The notes under the pieces: generated by a model
The model's input: the letters and a program-made list of their open reading frames with translations, nothing else
Database searches by the model: none
Told to the model about the DNA's origin: nothing
Made by a program: the position numbers and the translations under genes
Shown here: positions 49,374-58,326 of the stretch, one piece after another
Numbering within the stretch: the first letter of the stretch is position 1
How the letters are laid out: each line of letters starts with the position of its first letter
NCBI RefSeq assembly: GCF_030758975.1
Contig: NZ_CP132359.1
Coordinates: forward strand, 3,013,366-3,077,365
DNA from: Bosea beijingensis
GTDB lineage: Bacteria > Pseudomonadota > Alphaproteobacteria > Rhizobiales > Beijerinckiaceae
Direction: 5' to 3'
Length of the DNA: 64,000 nucleotides

Positions 49374-50369
49374 TCAGAGAGGCGGCGGCGGCGCCGCCTC
49401 TTCGGCGGTTGCCGGACGCCCGCGCAACTGGCTCGGCCGCAGGCCCTGCAGCTTCTTGAACCAATGGGCGAAATGGGAGGTCGAGGTGAAGCCTGCCGCG
49501 ATCGCGACTTCCAGGATCGGTCTGTCGGAATAGAGCAGCAGCTCACGCGCACGGTCGATCCGCAGCGACAGGTAATAGCGTGCAGGCGAAGTCTGGAGGT
49601 AGCGCAGGAAAAGCCGTTCGAGCTGGCGCGGGCTCATGCCGACCGTCTCCGCGATGTCGGCGATCGAGATGGTGTCCTCGACATGGCGCTGCATGAGGCG
49701 CACCGCGCTGCGTACGGCAGGCGGCAGGTTCGACAGGCGCTCCAGCCGGCCACCGCTCTGGTTGTCGCGGTCATCACGGATGCGATCGTGATGGAACTGG
49801 TTGGCGACGCGCCGGGCAAGGTCGGCGCCGTGGCGCTCCGTGATGAGATGCAGCATCAGGTCCATGGCTGCCGTGCCGCCGGAACAGGTCATCCGGTCGC
49901 GGTCGATTTCATAGAGCTTGTCGGTGCAGATCAGGCCGGGGAACTCCTCCTGAAAGGCCGGGCGGTTTTCCCAGTGGATCGTCGAGCGATAACCGTCGAG
50001 CAGGCCGGCGCGCGCCAGCAGATAGGTCCCTGTCGAGAGCGAACCGACACGGATGCCGTAGCGGACCGCCTTGCGCAGAACCGCAAGATAGCGCCGCTCG
50101 TCGACCGACTGGATGCGCAGGCCGCCGCAGACGAAGAAATAATGCGAGCCGGCCAGCGCGCTTTCCGCAGCTTCGGTCGGGATCGGAATGCCGTTCGAGG
50201 CGGCGAGAACGCCTCCGTCCAGGCTCGCCAGCCGCCAGCGCCAGGCCTCGCGGTCGATCAACCTGTTGAGGGAGCGCAGCGGTTCGATCGCCGAGGCGAC
50301 GCTCATCATCGAGAAGCCTTCGACGAGCAGTAGGGTGACGATCTGCGTGCCGGCCGGCGCCTCGCTCAT
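49374..50369 (-). CDS. GlxA-type AraC-family transcriptional regulator (DJ-1/PfpI N-domain)
   Basis: A 331-residue regulator with an N-terminal DJ-1/PfpI-like domain (IVTLLLVEGFSMMSVASAIE, then TGTYLLARAGLLDGYRSTIH and CSGGTAAMDLMLHLI) and a C-terminal double helix-turn-helix AraC domain (ISIADIAETVGMSPRQLERL, then ILEVAIAAGFTSTSHFAHWF). This is the layout of glycine betaine and carnitine regulators GbdR and CdhR. It is divergent from the Rieske monooxygenase gene and follows the same strand as the betaine ABC operon, so it is the likely regulator of both. The start is ATG 50369; the upstream extension lacks similarity. Confidence 0.93.
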   Translation of the reverse strand: MSEAPAGTQIVTLLLVEGFSMMSVASAIEPLRSLNRLIDREAWRWRLASLDGGVLAASNGIPIPTEAAESALAGSHYFFVCGGLRIQSVDERRYLAVLRKAVRYGIRVGSLSTGTYLLARAGLLDGYRSTIHWENRPAFQEEFPGLICTDKLYEIDRDRMTCSGGTAAMDLMLHLITERHGADLARRVANQFHHDRIRDDRDNQSGGRLERLSNLPPAVRSAVRLMQRHVEDTISIADIAETVGMSPRQLERLFLRYLQTSPARYYLSLRIDRARELLLYSDRPILEVAIAAGFTSTSHFAHWFKKLQGLRPSQLRGRPATAEEAAPPPPL

Positions 50370-50447
50370 GGGCTCGATCTCCTCGCTTGCATGATCCAAT
50401 CTGGAGTCGATCCAAGGAAGCGGATTTCCGACATTGTTGCAATGAAA

Positions 50448-50465
50448 GCGACGCCGGTTCGTCGC
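50448..50465. promoter_or_regulatory. Inverted repeat GCGACG-N6-CGTCGC in the GlxA/Rieske divergent gap
   Basis: A perfect 6-bp inverted repeat 79 bp upstream of the GlxA-type gene and 90 bp upstream of the Rieske gene. It shares the GCGAC half-site with the palindromes at 49321 and 55839. Confidence 0.42.
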
Positions 50466-50554
50466 AAAGCTTGTCAGCAAAGTCGCAATATTCCGGTCCT
50501 CGCCGGGCAGGGTGGCCCACAATCGCGATCCTCCGTCCGCAGGGTCCTCCGCCG

Positions 50555-51793
50555 ATGATCGATCGCGACCGCATCCGACAGCTTCTGGCCGAGCGCCGCG
50601 AGGGCTTCAGCCTGCCGCAGGCCTTCTATGTCGATCCGGCGATGCACGAGACCGATATCAAGGCGGTATTCGAGACGGATTGGCTGTTCGCCTGCAATGC
50701 CTGCGAGATCAGGAAGCCCGGCGACTACCTGACGCTGGCGATCGGCGAAAATCCGGTCGTCATCCTCAGGGACCGCGACGGGCAGGTCCGCGCCTTCCAC
50801 AATAGCTGCCGCCATCGCGGCTCGCGGATCTGCGGCCATGAGAAAGGCCGCGCCAACCGCCTCGTCTGCCCCTATCACCAATGGGTCTACGAGCTCGATG
50901 GTTCGCTCATCAACGCGCGTCAGATGCCGGCCGATTTCGACCGCTCGGAGCACGGTCTGAAGCCCGTCCATGTCGAGGTGATCTGCGGCATGGTCTATAT
51001 CTGCCTGGCCGACGATCCGCCGGACCTGACGCGGTTTCGGGAGGCGGTGACGCCCTATATCGCGCCGCATATGCCGGAGCGCACCAAGGTCGCCTTCGAG
51101 ATGACGCTGATCGAGGATGCGAACTGGAAACTCGTCATCGAGAACAACCGCGAGTGCTATCACTGCGCCGGCAACCATCCGGAACTGCTGGTGACGCTGG
51201 TCGAGTTCGCACTGCCGAACGACCCGCGCGGCCCGGCGGAGTTCAAGGCGTTGATGGATCGCAAGACGGCGAAATGGGACGCGCTCGGCCTCCCCCACCA
51301 GCCGGCTGACGGAGGGGAGGAGTTCCGCTGCATCCGCCTGCCGTTCCATGAAGGCGCGGTGTCCTTCACGATGGATGGCGGCCCGGCCTGCAGGAAGCTG
51401 CTTGCCGATTTCACCGAGCCGGACCTCGGCTCCGTCCGCATGTTCCGCGTCCCCAACAACTGGAACCACTTCCTGGCGGATCACATCATCCATTTCCGGG
51501 TCTTGCCGCTCTCGCAGGACAAGACCGCGGTAAGGACGACCTGGCTGGTACACGAGGACGCGGTCGAGGGCGTCGATTACGACATCGACCGCCTGACCGA
51601 GGTCTGGATCGCGACCAACGCGCAGGATGCGGAACTCGCGGCAGTGAACCATGCCGGCATCCGCTCCATGGGTTACCAGCCCGGCCCCTATGCGCCGTCC
51701 GAGTTCATGCTGACCAACTTCACCAACTGGTATGCCGGCAAGATGGCGGCCTATGCCGGCAGCCCGACGCCGATCAGGCTCGCGGCGGAATGA
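50555..51793 (+). CDS. Rieske non-heme iron oxygenase, GbcA/stachydrine-demethylase-like
   Basis: A 412-residue oxygenase component. The Rieske [2Fe-2S] ligands are Cys85/His87 (NSCRHRG) and Cys105/His108 (CPYHQW). The mononuclear iron site is the NNRECYHCAGNHPEL helix (His203, His208), in the glutamate-containing form seen in enzymes that demethylate trimethylammonium compounds. The nearest families are GbcA (glycine betaine to dimethylglycine), proline betaine demethylase and carnitine monooxygenase. The start is ATG 50555; the frame upstream to 50387 lies in the promoter region. The ATGA overlap with the reductase gene gives a two-component system. Confidence 0.88.
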   Translation: MIDRDRIRQLLAERREGFSLPQAFYVDPAMHETDIKAVFETDWLFACNACEIRKPGDYLTLAIGENPVVILRDRDGQVRAFHNSCRHRGSRICGHEKGRANRLVCPYHQWVYELDGSLINARQMPADFDRSEHGLKPVHVEVICGMVYICLADDPPDLTRFREAVTPYIAPHMPERTKVAFEMTLIEDANWKLVIENNRECYHCAGNHPELLVTLVEFALPNDPRGPAEFKALMDRKTAKWDALGLPHQPADGGEEFRCIRLPFHEGAVSFTMDGGPACRKLLADFTEPDLGSVRMFRVPNNWNHFLADHIIHFRVLPLSQDKTAVRTTWLVHEDAVEGVDYDIDRLTEVWIATNAQDAELAAVNHAGIRSMGYQPGPYAPSEFMLTNFTNWYAGKMAAYAGSPTPIRLAAE

Positions 51794-52845
51794 CGGCCGA
51801 CATCCTCGAAGCGGCCGATCGCTCCTCGCCATCGCGTGATCTGCTGCAATTGACCGTGGTCGAGATTCGCGACGAGACGCGCGACATCAAGACATTCGTC
51901 TTTTGCCCGGAAGGCGGCGTTCCCGCCTATTCGGCCGGACAGTCGATGACGCTGAAGCTCGAACTCGGCGGCGAGACGCTGTTCCGGACATTTTCCCTCG
52001 CGTCGGCCCCGGATGCGAGCGGCACCTTGGCGATGACGATCAAGGCTCATGCCAAGGGGCGTGCGACCCGCTGGCTGCACGACGAACTCAAGGTCGGCGC
52101 GAAACTCGAAGCCCGGTCGCCGAAAGGGCGCTTCACCATCGAGGGCCGCCGGACGGACAGGCTGGCGCTGATCTCGGCCGGATCGGGCGCCAGCCCGTTG
52201 ATGGCGATGCTGCGTCATCTCGCGACCATGGCCCCCGATACCGACATCCACTGGCTTCATGCCGCCCGCATGCCCGGCGATGTGCTTTTCGCCCAAGAAC
52301 TCGCTGCATTGCAGGCGCGGATGCCGCGCCTCAGGGTCTCGATTCTGGTCAGCCGGCCGGAGCCGGGCTGGTTCGGCTTCAGCGGCCGGTTGGGCCGGCG
52401 GCTGGTCTCGGTCGCACTGCCGGATTTCGGACGCCGCGAAGTGTTCTGTTGCGGCCCCGCCGGCTTCATGGAGGAGGCCCGGCTGATCCATGCCGCCGAG
52501 GGCGGTGCCCGGGACATGTTCCATGTCGAGCATTTCGGCGCGATCGTGCCGGCTTCACCGCCGCCGGCCCCGGTCGATGCGCCGGCGCAGGGCTATGCAG
52601 TCACCTTCGGCGACAAGCAGTTCACTGCCCAGTCCGGGGAGACGCTGCTGCAGGCAGCGACGCGCCAGACCATCGTCATTCCCTGCGGCTGCGCCTCGGG
52701 CATGTGCGGTACCTGCCGGGTCAGCCTCGTCGAAGGATCGGTCGACATGCAGCACGATGGCGGCATTTCGCCGGAAGAGGAGGCGCAAGGCTATATCCTC
52801 GCCTGCTCCTCGCGCCCGCGTTCGGATGTGACGATTGCCCTGTGA
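51790..52845 (+). CDS. Ferredoxin-NADP reductase-type electron-transfer component (GbcB-like)
   Basis: A 351-residue reductase with an FAD domain (QSMTLKLELGGETLFRTFSL near residue 55), an NAD-binding domain (ALISAGSGASPLMAML, later FCCGPAGFMEEA) and a C-terminal plant-type ferredoxin whose Cys301, Cys306, Cys309 (CASGMCGTC) and Cys339 hold a [2Fe-2S] cluster. It passes electrons from NAD(P)H to the Rieske partner encoded just before it, with which it overlaps by four bases. Confidence 0.92.
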   Translation: MTADILEAADRSSPSRDLLQLTVVEIRDETRDIKTFVFCPEGGVPAYSAGQSMTLKLELGGETLFRTFSLASAPDASGTLAMTIKAHAKGRATRWLHDELKVGAKLEARSPKGRFTIEGRRTDRLALISAGSGASPLMAMLRHLATMAPDTDIHWLHAARMPGDVLFAQELAALQARMPRLRVSILVSRPEPGWFGFSGRLGRRLVSVALPDFGRREVFCCGPAGFMEEARLIHAAEGGARDMFHVEHFGAIVPASPPPAPVDAPAQGYAVTFGDKQFTAQSGETLLQAATRQTIVIPCGCASGMCGTCRVSLVEGSVDMQHDGGISPEEEAQGYILACSSRPRSDVTIAL

Positions 52846-52925
52846 GGCGTTTCCGTCGTGCTCGCCCCTTGTGGCGGGCATCCGCGTCTCGAACACGGCA
52901 CATGATCCGTGAAGCGAAGACATGG

Positions 52926-52948
52926 ATGGTCGGGCCATGCCCGACCAT
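52926..52948. terminator. Perfect hairpin between convergent genes
   Basis: ATGGTCGGGC, loop CAT, GCCCGACCAT forms a perfect 10-bp stem in the 124-bp gap between the convergent reductase and FAD oxidoreductase genes. It may act as a bidirectional terminator; its form also resembles the short GGCCGGGC-type REP elements of this clade. Confidence 0.5.
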
Positions 52949-52969
52949 GACGGCCTGACCGTTCGGCTC

Positions 52970-54136
52970 TCAGGCCGCGAGCGCCTCAGTTGCCGCCGTC
53001 ACCTGCCAACCCTGCAATTCCCGCCAGTTCGGCTCCAGCTCGGCGAAGCGCGAGAGCTTGAAGGTCGAGATATCGGCGAAGCTGCAGGCCCCGTCGAGCA
53101 CGAGGTCGCGGATCGCATGACCGCTCGCCGGGGACAGGCCGAAGCCGACGCTCGACAGCGTCGCGACGACGACATTCGCCTGCGAATCGAGCCGGTCGAT
53201 CACCGGGCGCCCGTCCGGCGTGTTCTCGATCACGCCGGCCCAGGAGCGGATGATGCGTGCATGGGCAGCCTTCGGCAGAAGTTCCGCGAGACGGCGACCC
53301 ATATGCAGCATCAGCGGCGTCGTCGGCTTGGCCGGCGTGCCCTGCTCCGCCATGGCGAGCCACTCATGCGGCCCGCCGCCATAGGCCAGATTGCCGCGCA
53401 GCGTCTGGCGGCCATAAAGGCCGCAGCCGTCGACCCCGCCGAGCGGCATCAGCGGCAGCGGCTCGGTCACGATCATCTCGCAGCGGGCCGACTGCACCGG
53501 CACCTCCTGCCCGAGCATGGCCGAAAGGCGCCCGGTCTGCGGACCGGCCGCCAGAACGAGGCTGTCGCATCCGATCGGGCCGCGATCGGTCTCGACGGCG
53601 GTCACCCGGTCGCCCTCGCAGCGGAAGCCGGTAACGGTCGTATGCTGGAGCACGCGCCCGCCATGGTCCTGCATCGCCCAGGCGTAGCCCTGCACAGTGC
53701 GATGCGGATTAGCATGGCCGCCGAACTTGTAGTGGTAGCCACCGACGATGGTGTCACCGGCCAGAGGCACCATCTCCTTGGCCTGCTTGACGTCGAGCAC
53801 CTCGGACGCGAAGCCCTGCCGCTCGGCGTTCCGCAATGCGCGACCATAGAGCATCATCTGGTGCTCGCTGGCGGCGAGGCGCACCCGCCCGCCGCTGAAC
53901 TCGGTCGGGTATCCCAGCAGTTCGTCCATGATCGGCCACAGCCGCTGCTCTTCGGCAAAGAGCGGCGAGTGATGGTGAGAACAGCCGCCACCGTTGCGGC
54001 CCGAAGCCTCCCAGCCGATCATGCCCTTCTCGATGACCAGTACGTCGACGCCGTCGCGCGCCAGCCACCAGCCGGCGGAAAGGCCCGTGACGCCGCCGCC
54101 GACGATGACGACGGACGCTCCCTTGATCTCGCTCAT
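52970..54136 (-). CDS. FAD-dependent oxidoreductase, beta-like subunit (DAO family)
   Basis: A 388-residue flavoprotein of the D-amino-acid oxidase family: dinucleotide fold VVIVGGGVTGLSAGWWLARD, substrate-channel segment SGRNGGGCSHHHSPL, and C-terminal VVVATLSSVGFGLSPASGH that contacts FAD. The upstream neighbour encodes an FAD/[2Fe-2S] alpha-like subunit, and together they resemble two-subunit opine, hydroxyproline or cyanide-synthase-type (HcnB/HcnC) dehydrogenases. The ATG at 54136 is used; a GTG at 54148 that overlaps the previous stop is possible. Substrate not predictable; an N-substituted amino acid fits the context. Confidence 0.87.
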   Translation of the reverse strand: MSEIKGASVVIVGGGVTGLSAGWWLARDGVDVLVIEKGMIGWEASGRNGGGCSHHHSPLFAEEQRLWPIMDELLGYPTEFSGGRVRLAASEHQMMLYGRALRNAERQGFASEVLDVKQAKEMVPLAGDTIVGGYHYKFGGHANPHRTVQGYAWAMQDHGGRVLQHTTVTGFRCEGDRVTAVETDRGPIGCDSLVLAAGPQTGRLSAMLGQEVPVQSARCEMIVTEPLPLMPLGGVDGCGLYGRQTLRGNLAYGGGPHEWLAMAEQGTPAKPTTPLMLHMGRRLAELLPKAAHARIIRSWAGVIENTPDGRPVIDRLDSQANVVVATLSSVGFGLSPASGHAIRDLVLDGACSFADISTFKLSRFAELEPNWRELQGWQVTAATEALAA

Positions 54137-54144
54137 GATCGCTC

Positions 54145-55755
54145 TCACTCGCTTGCGACAGGGCCGGTCGCATCATTGGTCGCGACGGTGTAGCGCTCCG
54201 GCACCTCCCAGAACGGGACCCATTGCGCATGCATGCCGAACCAGGTGTCCCAATGCTCCGCCTGTTCCGGCGCTTCGGGCACATGCATCGTCATCGATAG
54301 GGGCATCGGCCGCGTCGGAGCGCGGTAGCCCGCAAGCGGGATGGCGGAAAGGGGCTGCGCCGCGCCGAGCGCCAACAGTGCCGAGACCTGCTCGCGGCAA
54401 CGACGGCCCTGGCACGGCCCCATGCCGGCCCGCGTCAGCCGCTTGACCTGATCGGGGTTGGGCGGCCCTTTCCCGAGCAGCGCGGAGAGCGAGCGGTCGT
54501 TACGGCGCTCGTTCTGCCAGTCGAGATAGCGCGGCGGACGGATTTCGAGGACCTCGCGGGCCGTGACCTCCTCGCACTGGCAGACATGGAACTCGGCACG
54601 CGCCTCGACGACGCTGGCCCGGACCCAGGCCAGGCGATAGGCGGAGATGTCGTATTCCGGCGAAGGCGGCGCCTCGGCTCGCCCCTCTGCCGCCGCCCTG
54701 CCGAGCGCGGCGACGGCGCGTGCGGACTCCGCCTCGGCGATCGCGCGGTCACGCGTCTTGGCCGCCCAGATGCCGGCGCAGTCGCCGACCGCGTAGACAT
54801 TGGCGATGCTGGTGCGCTGGCTGGCGTCGAGGATCGGCGCATAGCCGCCGCGCTCGGGCTGGAACGCGACCTTGCAGCCGGCAGCATCGATGAGGTCGAT
54901 CACGGGCGTGGCCCCGACCGCGAGCACGATGCCGTCGCAGGCGATCCGGCGCTCGTCGGATACCGGGTGGCCCTCGTGGTCGAGCGCCGCGACGAGAGCC
55001 GCCTCGACGGCCTCGCGCCCGGAGGCCTCGCGTACGACATGGCTCGTCAGGATCTCGGTCCCGCCGTCGCGCAGGCTCGCCAGCAGTGCCGCATCGCCGA
55101 CGGCTTCGCGCGCCTGCTCGACGACCGCCGCAATCTCGACGCCGGTCTCGCGCAGGGCCAGCGCCGTGGTCAGCGCCTCCGTGCCGGAGCCGAGAACGAC
55201 GACCCGACGCGGGCCGAGCGCGCCATACCGCGTGGCGAGGCTGAGCGCCGCGGTTGCGCCTATCACGCCGGGCTTCTCCCAGCCGGGGAAGCCGAGCCCC
55301 ATGTCGCGCCTGCCGCAGGCGAGGATGACGTGCTCGGCCTCGACCAGAAAGCTGCGTTCATCATCGGCCAGCCCGGCGACCAGCCCCGGCATCCAGCCCA
55401 GCGCGGCGCCGTTGGCATAGAGCCCCCAGCAGGCCGTGCCGAGGCGCACGTCGATGCCGGCCTCGAAGGCCTCCTCGATCCGTGGCTCGGAAGCGACGAA
55501 CGCCTCCATCATCGCGTTGCGGTTGCGGGCATTGGCGGCCATGCCCTGTCCAAAGTGCAGCGGCACCTCGTCGCCCATCGTCTTGATGGACACCGGGTTC
55601 TCGTCGACGAGCAGCACACCGAAGCCGCGGGCGGCTGCCCCGATAGCCGCTTCAAGCCCGGCTGCGCCGCCGCCTATGACGAGCACATCCACCTTTTCGT
55701 CGATGACCAGCGGCTTGCCGGTGACGGATTTCGGGTCTGAGGCCGGACTGTTCAT
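54145..55755 (-). CDS. FAD/NAD-binding oxidoreductase with BFD-type [2Fe-2S] site, alpha-like subunit
   Basis: A 536-residue protein with an N-terminal FAD fold (VDVLVIGGGAAGLEAAIGAA at 22-41), a second nucleotide-binding fold (VVVLGSGTEALTTALA at 185-200), the NVYAVGDCAGIW motif and a C-terminal bacterioferredoxin-ferredoxin-like cluster domain with Cys392, Cys394 (HVCQCEEVT) and Cys448, Cys453 (GPCQGRRC). It matches alpha subunits of octopine/nopaline oxidases, HcnB and the N-terminal half of SoxA-type proteins. It is the first gene of the pair with 52970-54136 and has a palindrome 84 bp upstream. Confidence 0.88.
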   Translation of the reverse strand: MNSPASDPKSVTGKPLVIDEKVDVLVIGGGAAGLEAAIGAAARGFGVLLVDENPVSIKTMGDEVPLHFGQGMAANARNRNAMMEAFVASEPRIEEAFEAGIDVRLGTACWGLYANGAALGWMPGLVAGLADDERSFLVEAEHVILACGRRDMGLGFPGWEKPGVIGATAALSLATRYGALGPRRVVVLGSGTEALTTALALRETGVEIAAVVEQAREAVGDAALLASLRDGGTEILTSHVVREASGREAVEAALVAALDHEGHPVSDERRIACDGIVLAVGATPVIDLIDAAGCKVAFQPERGGYAPILDASQRTSIANVYAVGDCAGIWAAKTRDRAIAEAESARAVAALGRAAAEGRAEAPPSPEYDISAYRLAWVRASVVEARAEFHVCQCEEVTAREVLEIRPPRYLDWQNERRNDRSLSALLGKGPPNPDQVKRLTRAGMGPCQGRRCREQVSALLALGAAQPLSAIPLAGYRAPTRPMPLSMTMHVPEAPEQAEHWDTWFGMHAQWVPFWEVPERYTVATNDATGPVASE

Positions 55756-55838
55756 GAGGCTCGCTCTCGAATGACGGGAGGCATTCTTGGGCTCATGGAC
55801 CGCATTGGCCGGCTGGTTTGCGACATCGGCCGGCCGGG

Positions 55839-55854
55839 ACGCGACATGTCGCGT
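55839..55854. promoter_or_regulatory. 16-bp perfect palindrome ACGCGACATGTCGCGT upstream of the FAD oxidase operon
   Basis: A perfect 16-bp palindrome 84 bp before the alpha-subunit start, in the 98-bp gap before the ABC ATPase stop. It is built from the same GCGACA/TGTCGC half-sites as the palindrome at 49321. Confidence 0.5.
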
Positions 55855-56612
55855 CAGAGCACCTGGTCCAGGAAGGCGCGGGTGCGGGCCTCGCGCGGCG
55901 CGCCGAAGAATTCGGCCGGCGGCGCATGCTCGACGATCACGCCGCCATCGGTGAAATAGACGCGGTCCGCGACTTCGCGGGCGAAGCCCATCTCATGAGT
56001 AACGAGGATGCAGGTCATGCCCTCGGCCGCGAGATCGCGGATGGCGACGAGCACCTCCTTCTTGGTCTCCGGGTCGAGCGCCGCGGTGACCTCGTCGAAC
56101 AGCATCACCTTCGGGTTCATCGCGAGCGAGCGGGCGATCGCGACGCGCTGCTGCTGGCCGCCCGAGAGTTCGCCGGGATAGGCGTCGTGCTTGTGCGACA
56201 GGCCGACCTTGGCGAGCAGCCGCTTGGCCCGCTCCTCGACCTCGGCCCGGTCCTGCTTCAGCACATGGATGGGCGCCATCATCACGTTCTGCAGCGCCGT
56301 CTTGTGCGGAAACAGGTTGTATTGCTGGAAGACGATGCCGACGTCCCGGCGCAGCGCGAGCTTGTCGAGCGCGGGATCGTTGACCTGCCGGCCGGCGACG
56401 GTGATCGAGCCCTTGCTGATCGGCACCAGCGCGTTGATGCAGCGCAGCAGCGTGGACTTGCCCGAGCCGGACGGGCCGATGATGCAGACGGTCTCGCCAC
56501 GGCGGATGGTGAGGCTGACATCCTTGAGGACCGGGAAGGCGCCGAACGCCTTCTCGACGCCTTCGACGACGACGACGGGCTCGCCGAGTTGATGCCTGGC
56601 GACCATGGTCAT
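55854..56612 (-). CDS. Amino acid ABC transporter ATP-binding protein
   Basis: A 252-residue GlnQ/HisP-class ATPase: Walker [30 protein letters not shown], signature LSGGQQQR, Walker [13 protein letters not shown], switch VTHEMGFA. The ATG at 56612 overlaps the permease stop by four bases; the longer frame upstream lies within the permease gene. It is the last gene of a four-gene amino acid uptake operon (binding protein, two permeases, ATPase) that directly precedes the FAD oxidase genes on the same strand, so cargo and oxidase substrate may be the same compound. Confidence 0.94.
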   Translation of the reverse strand: MTMVARHQLGEPVVVVEGVEKAFGAFPVLKDVSLTIRRGETVCIIGPSGSGKSTLLRCINALVPISKGSITVAGRQVNDPALDKLALRRDVGIVFQQYNLFPHKTALQNVMMAPIHVLKQDRAEVEERAKRLLAKVGLSHKHDAYPGELSGGQQQRVAIARSLAMNPKVMLFDEVTAALDPETKKEVLVAIRDLAAEGMTCILVTHEMGFAREVADRVYFTDGGVIVEHAPPAEFFGAPREARTRAFLDQVL

Positions 56613-57460
56613 CCCTTCACGTTGAAGCGGCGTTCGAGCGCCATGGTGAGGCGCGCGATCGGGTAGCAATAGGCGAAGAACATCAGCAGGAGCAGCAGGT
56701 ACATCGGCAGCATCAGCTCGGGCCGGCTCTCGGCGACGAGGGCGGCGCGCGTCACCGTCAGCCCGTCCTGGATGCCGACGACCGAGATCAGCGTCGTCGC
56801 CATGGTCAGGATGGCATAGAGATTCATCCAGGGCGGGATCATCCGCTTGAAGGCCTGCGGCAGGATGATCATCCACATCGTTTGGCGGCGGCTGAAGGCC
56901 AGGGATTCGGCGGATTCCCACTGGCCCGAGGGGATCGAGCGGATGCCACCGCGCACGATCTCGGAGACATTCGCCGCGACGGGAAGCGCCAGCCCGATGA
57001 TCGCCTTGATCCAGGCCGGGAACGCGATGGAGATCGGCCCAAGCCTGATCTCGAAGGGCAGCAGGAACATCGCGTAGAACAGCAGGACGAGCCAGGGCGC
57101 GTTGCGGAAGAACTGCGTCGCGGCCCAGGCCGGCTTGCGCAGGGCCGCGGAGGGCGAGACCTGGCCGATACCGAACAGCACGCCGACGGCCGTTCCCAGC
57201 GCCATCGACAGGAAGCTGATCAGGAGGTTGAAGAGGAAACCCTGGAAGATCAGCGGCGCCCAGCGCCACAGGATCGTGACGGCGCTGTCGCGCGTGGCCG
57301 GCCCGGTCGCCTGCGCCAGGGCGAGCGACCCCGCAAAGACGATCGCGGCGCCGGCAATGAGGCCGGCACTCAGCAGCAGCGGGGCCGCCAGCCCGCTCGG
57401 CGCGATCGGCCCGGCACGGAACGGCTTCAGGACCGGAAGGTCTGTGGCGCCCACCCTCAT
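56609..57460 (-). CDS. Amino acid ABC transporter permease
   Basis: A 283-residue permease of the HisM/GltK family with an N-terminal extra helix ([20 protein letters not shown]), the [20 protein letters not shown] segment, coupling region [20 protein letters not shown] with [15 protein letters not shown], and a C-terminal helix. It pairs with the permease at 57457-58206, overlapping it by four bases. Confidence 0.93.
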   Translation of the reverse strand: MRVGATDLPVLKPFRAGPIAPSGLAAPLLLSAGLIAGAAIVFAGSLALAQATGPATRDSAVTILWRWAPLIFQGFLFNLLISFLSMALGTAVGVLFGIGQVSPSAALRKPAWAATQFFRNAPWLVLLFYAMFLLPFEIRLGPISIAFPAWIKAIIGLALPVAANVSEIVRGGIRSIPSGQWESAESLAFSRRQTMWMIILPQAFKRMIPPWMNLYAILTMATTLISVVGIQDGLTVTRAALVAESRPELMLPMYLLLLLMFFAYCYPIARLTMALERRFNVKG

Positions 57461-58206
57461 GGCATGTAGCCCGGAATGCGCATGGCCTTCTCCCAGCGGT
57501 GCATGATCCAGACCAGCACACCGACGAGCAGCACATAGACGACGAGCAGGACATTCATCATCTCGCGGACATTGAACATCTCAGACCAGATCTGCGAGGC
57601 CGCATAAAGCAGCTCGGGCACGCCGATCGCGTAGGCGAGCGTGGTGGTCTTCACGAGGTTGACGAGGTTGTTGTTCAACGCGGGCAGGCAGATGCGAAAG
57701 GCGAGCGGCAGCACGATCTGGCGCCAGAGCTGGAACCGCGTGTAACCGAGGGATTCCGCCGCCTCGACCATCGTCTCGGGAACGGCCTCGATGCCGGCTC
57801 GGAAGATCTCGACATTGAAGGCCCCGGCGAAAAGAGAGAAGGCGATGATGGCCCAGCCCGTGCCGCTGATCAGCGGAGATTGGCCGCCGAAACCATCCGA
57901 AACCGTCGGCAGCACGCCGCCGACGGCAAAGTAGAAGAACGAGAGCTGAACGAGCGGCGGGGTGTTGCGGAAGAATTGGACGTAGGTCCGCACGAGAAGT
58001 CGGCCGAGCCGCGAGCCGCTGCCGGCGATCCAGACGCCGATGAGCCCGATCGCGAGCGAAGCCAGGATCGAGGCGACGCAGATATAGGTCGTCGTCCACA
58101 GGCCCGTGAGGAAGCGCGAGCGGTCGAAGGCATCGTAGAAGATCGAGAAATTGAGCCCCTGCGTGTCGTTCAGGCGCTCGAAGAAGGCTGCGATCATTTG
58201 GGACAT
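57457..58206 (-). CDS. Amino acid ABC transporter permease
   Basis: A 249-residue permease: [20 protein letters not shown] helix, [40 protein letters not shown], coupling loop [20 protein letters not shown], and [20 protein letters not shown]. It matches the GltJ/HisQ type. It is preceded, 120 bp upstream, by the binding-protein gene; the gap holds a palindromic repeat element. Confidence 0.93.
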   Translation of the reverse strand: MSQMIAAFFERLNDTQGLNFSIFYDAFDRSRFLTGLWTTTYICVASILASLAIGLIGVWIAGSGSRLGRLLVRTYVQFFRNTPPLVQLSFFYFAVGGVLPTVSDGFGGQSPLISGTGWAIIAFSLFAGAFNVEIFRAGIEAVPETMVEAAESLGYTRFQLWRQIVLPLAFRICLPALNNNLVNLVKTTTLAYAIGVPELLYAASQIWSEMFNVREMMNVLLVVYVLLVGVLVWIMHRWEKAMRIPGYMP

Positions 58207-58223
58207 CTCGGGGAGGATTGGAG

Positions 58224-58317
58224 CGTCATGGCCGGGCTTGGCCGGGCCATCTCGAAAACCAGAAATCTCCGGTCATGAGATTCCCGGGTCGAGACCACGC
58301 CTCGCCCGGGAATGACG
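58224..58317. repeat. REP-like double palindrome between binding-protein and permease genes
   Basis: Two hairpins lie in the 120-bp gap: ATGGCC/GGCCAT around GGGCTTGGCCG (58228-58250), and a strong stem ATTCCCGGG/CCCGGGAAT extended by CGAG/CTCG (58280-58313). The sequence style (GTCATGGCCGGGC and CCCGGGAATGACG) is that of dispersed palindromic elements common in Bradyrhizobium-related genomes. It probably affects transcript stability inside the operon. Confidence 0.65.
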
Positions 58318-58326
58318 AGCCGTCCC

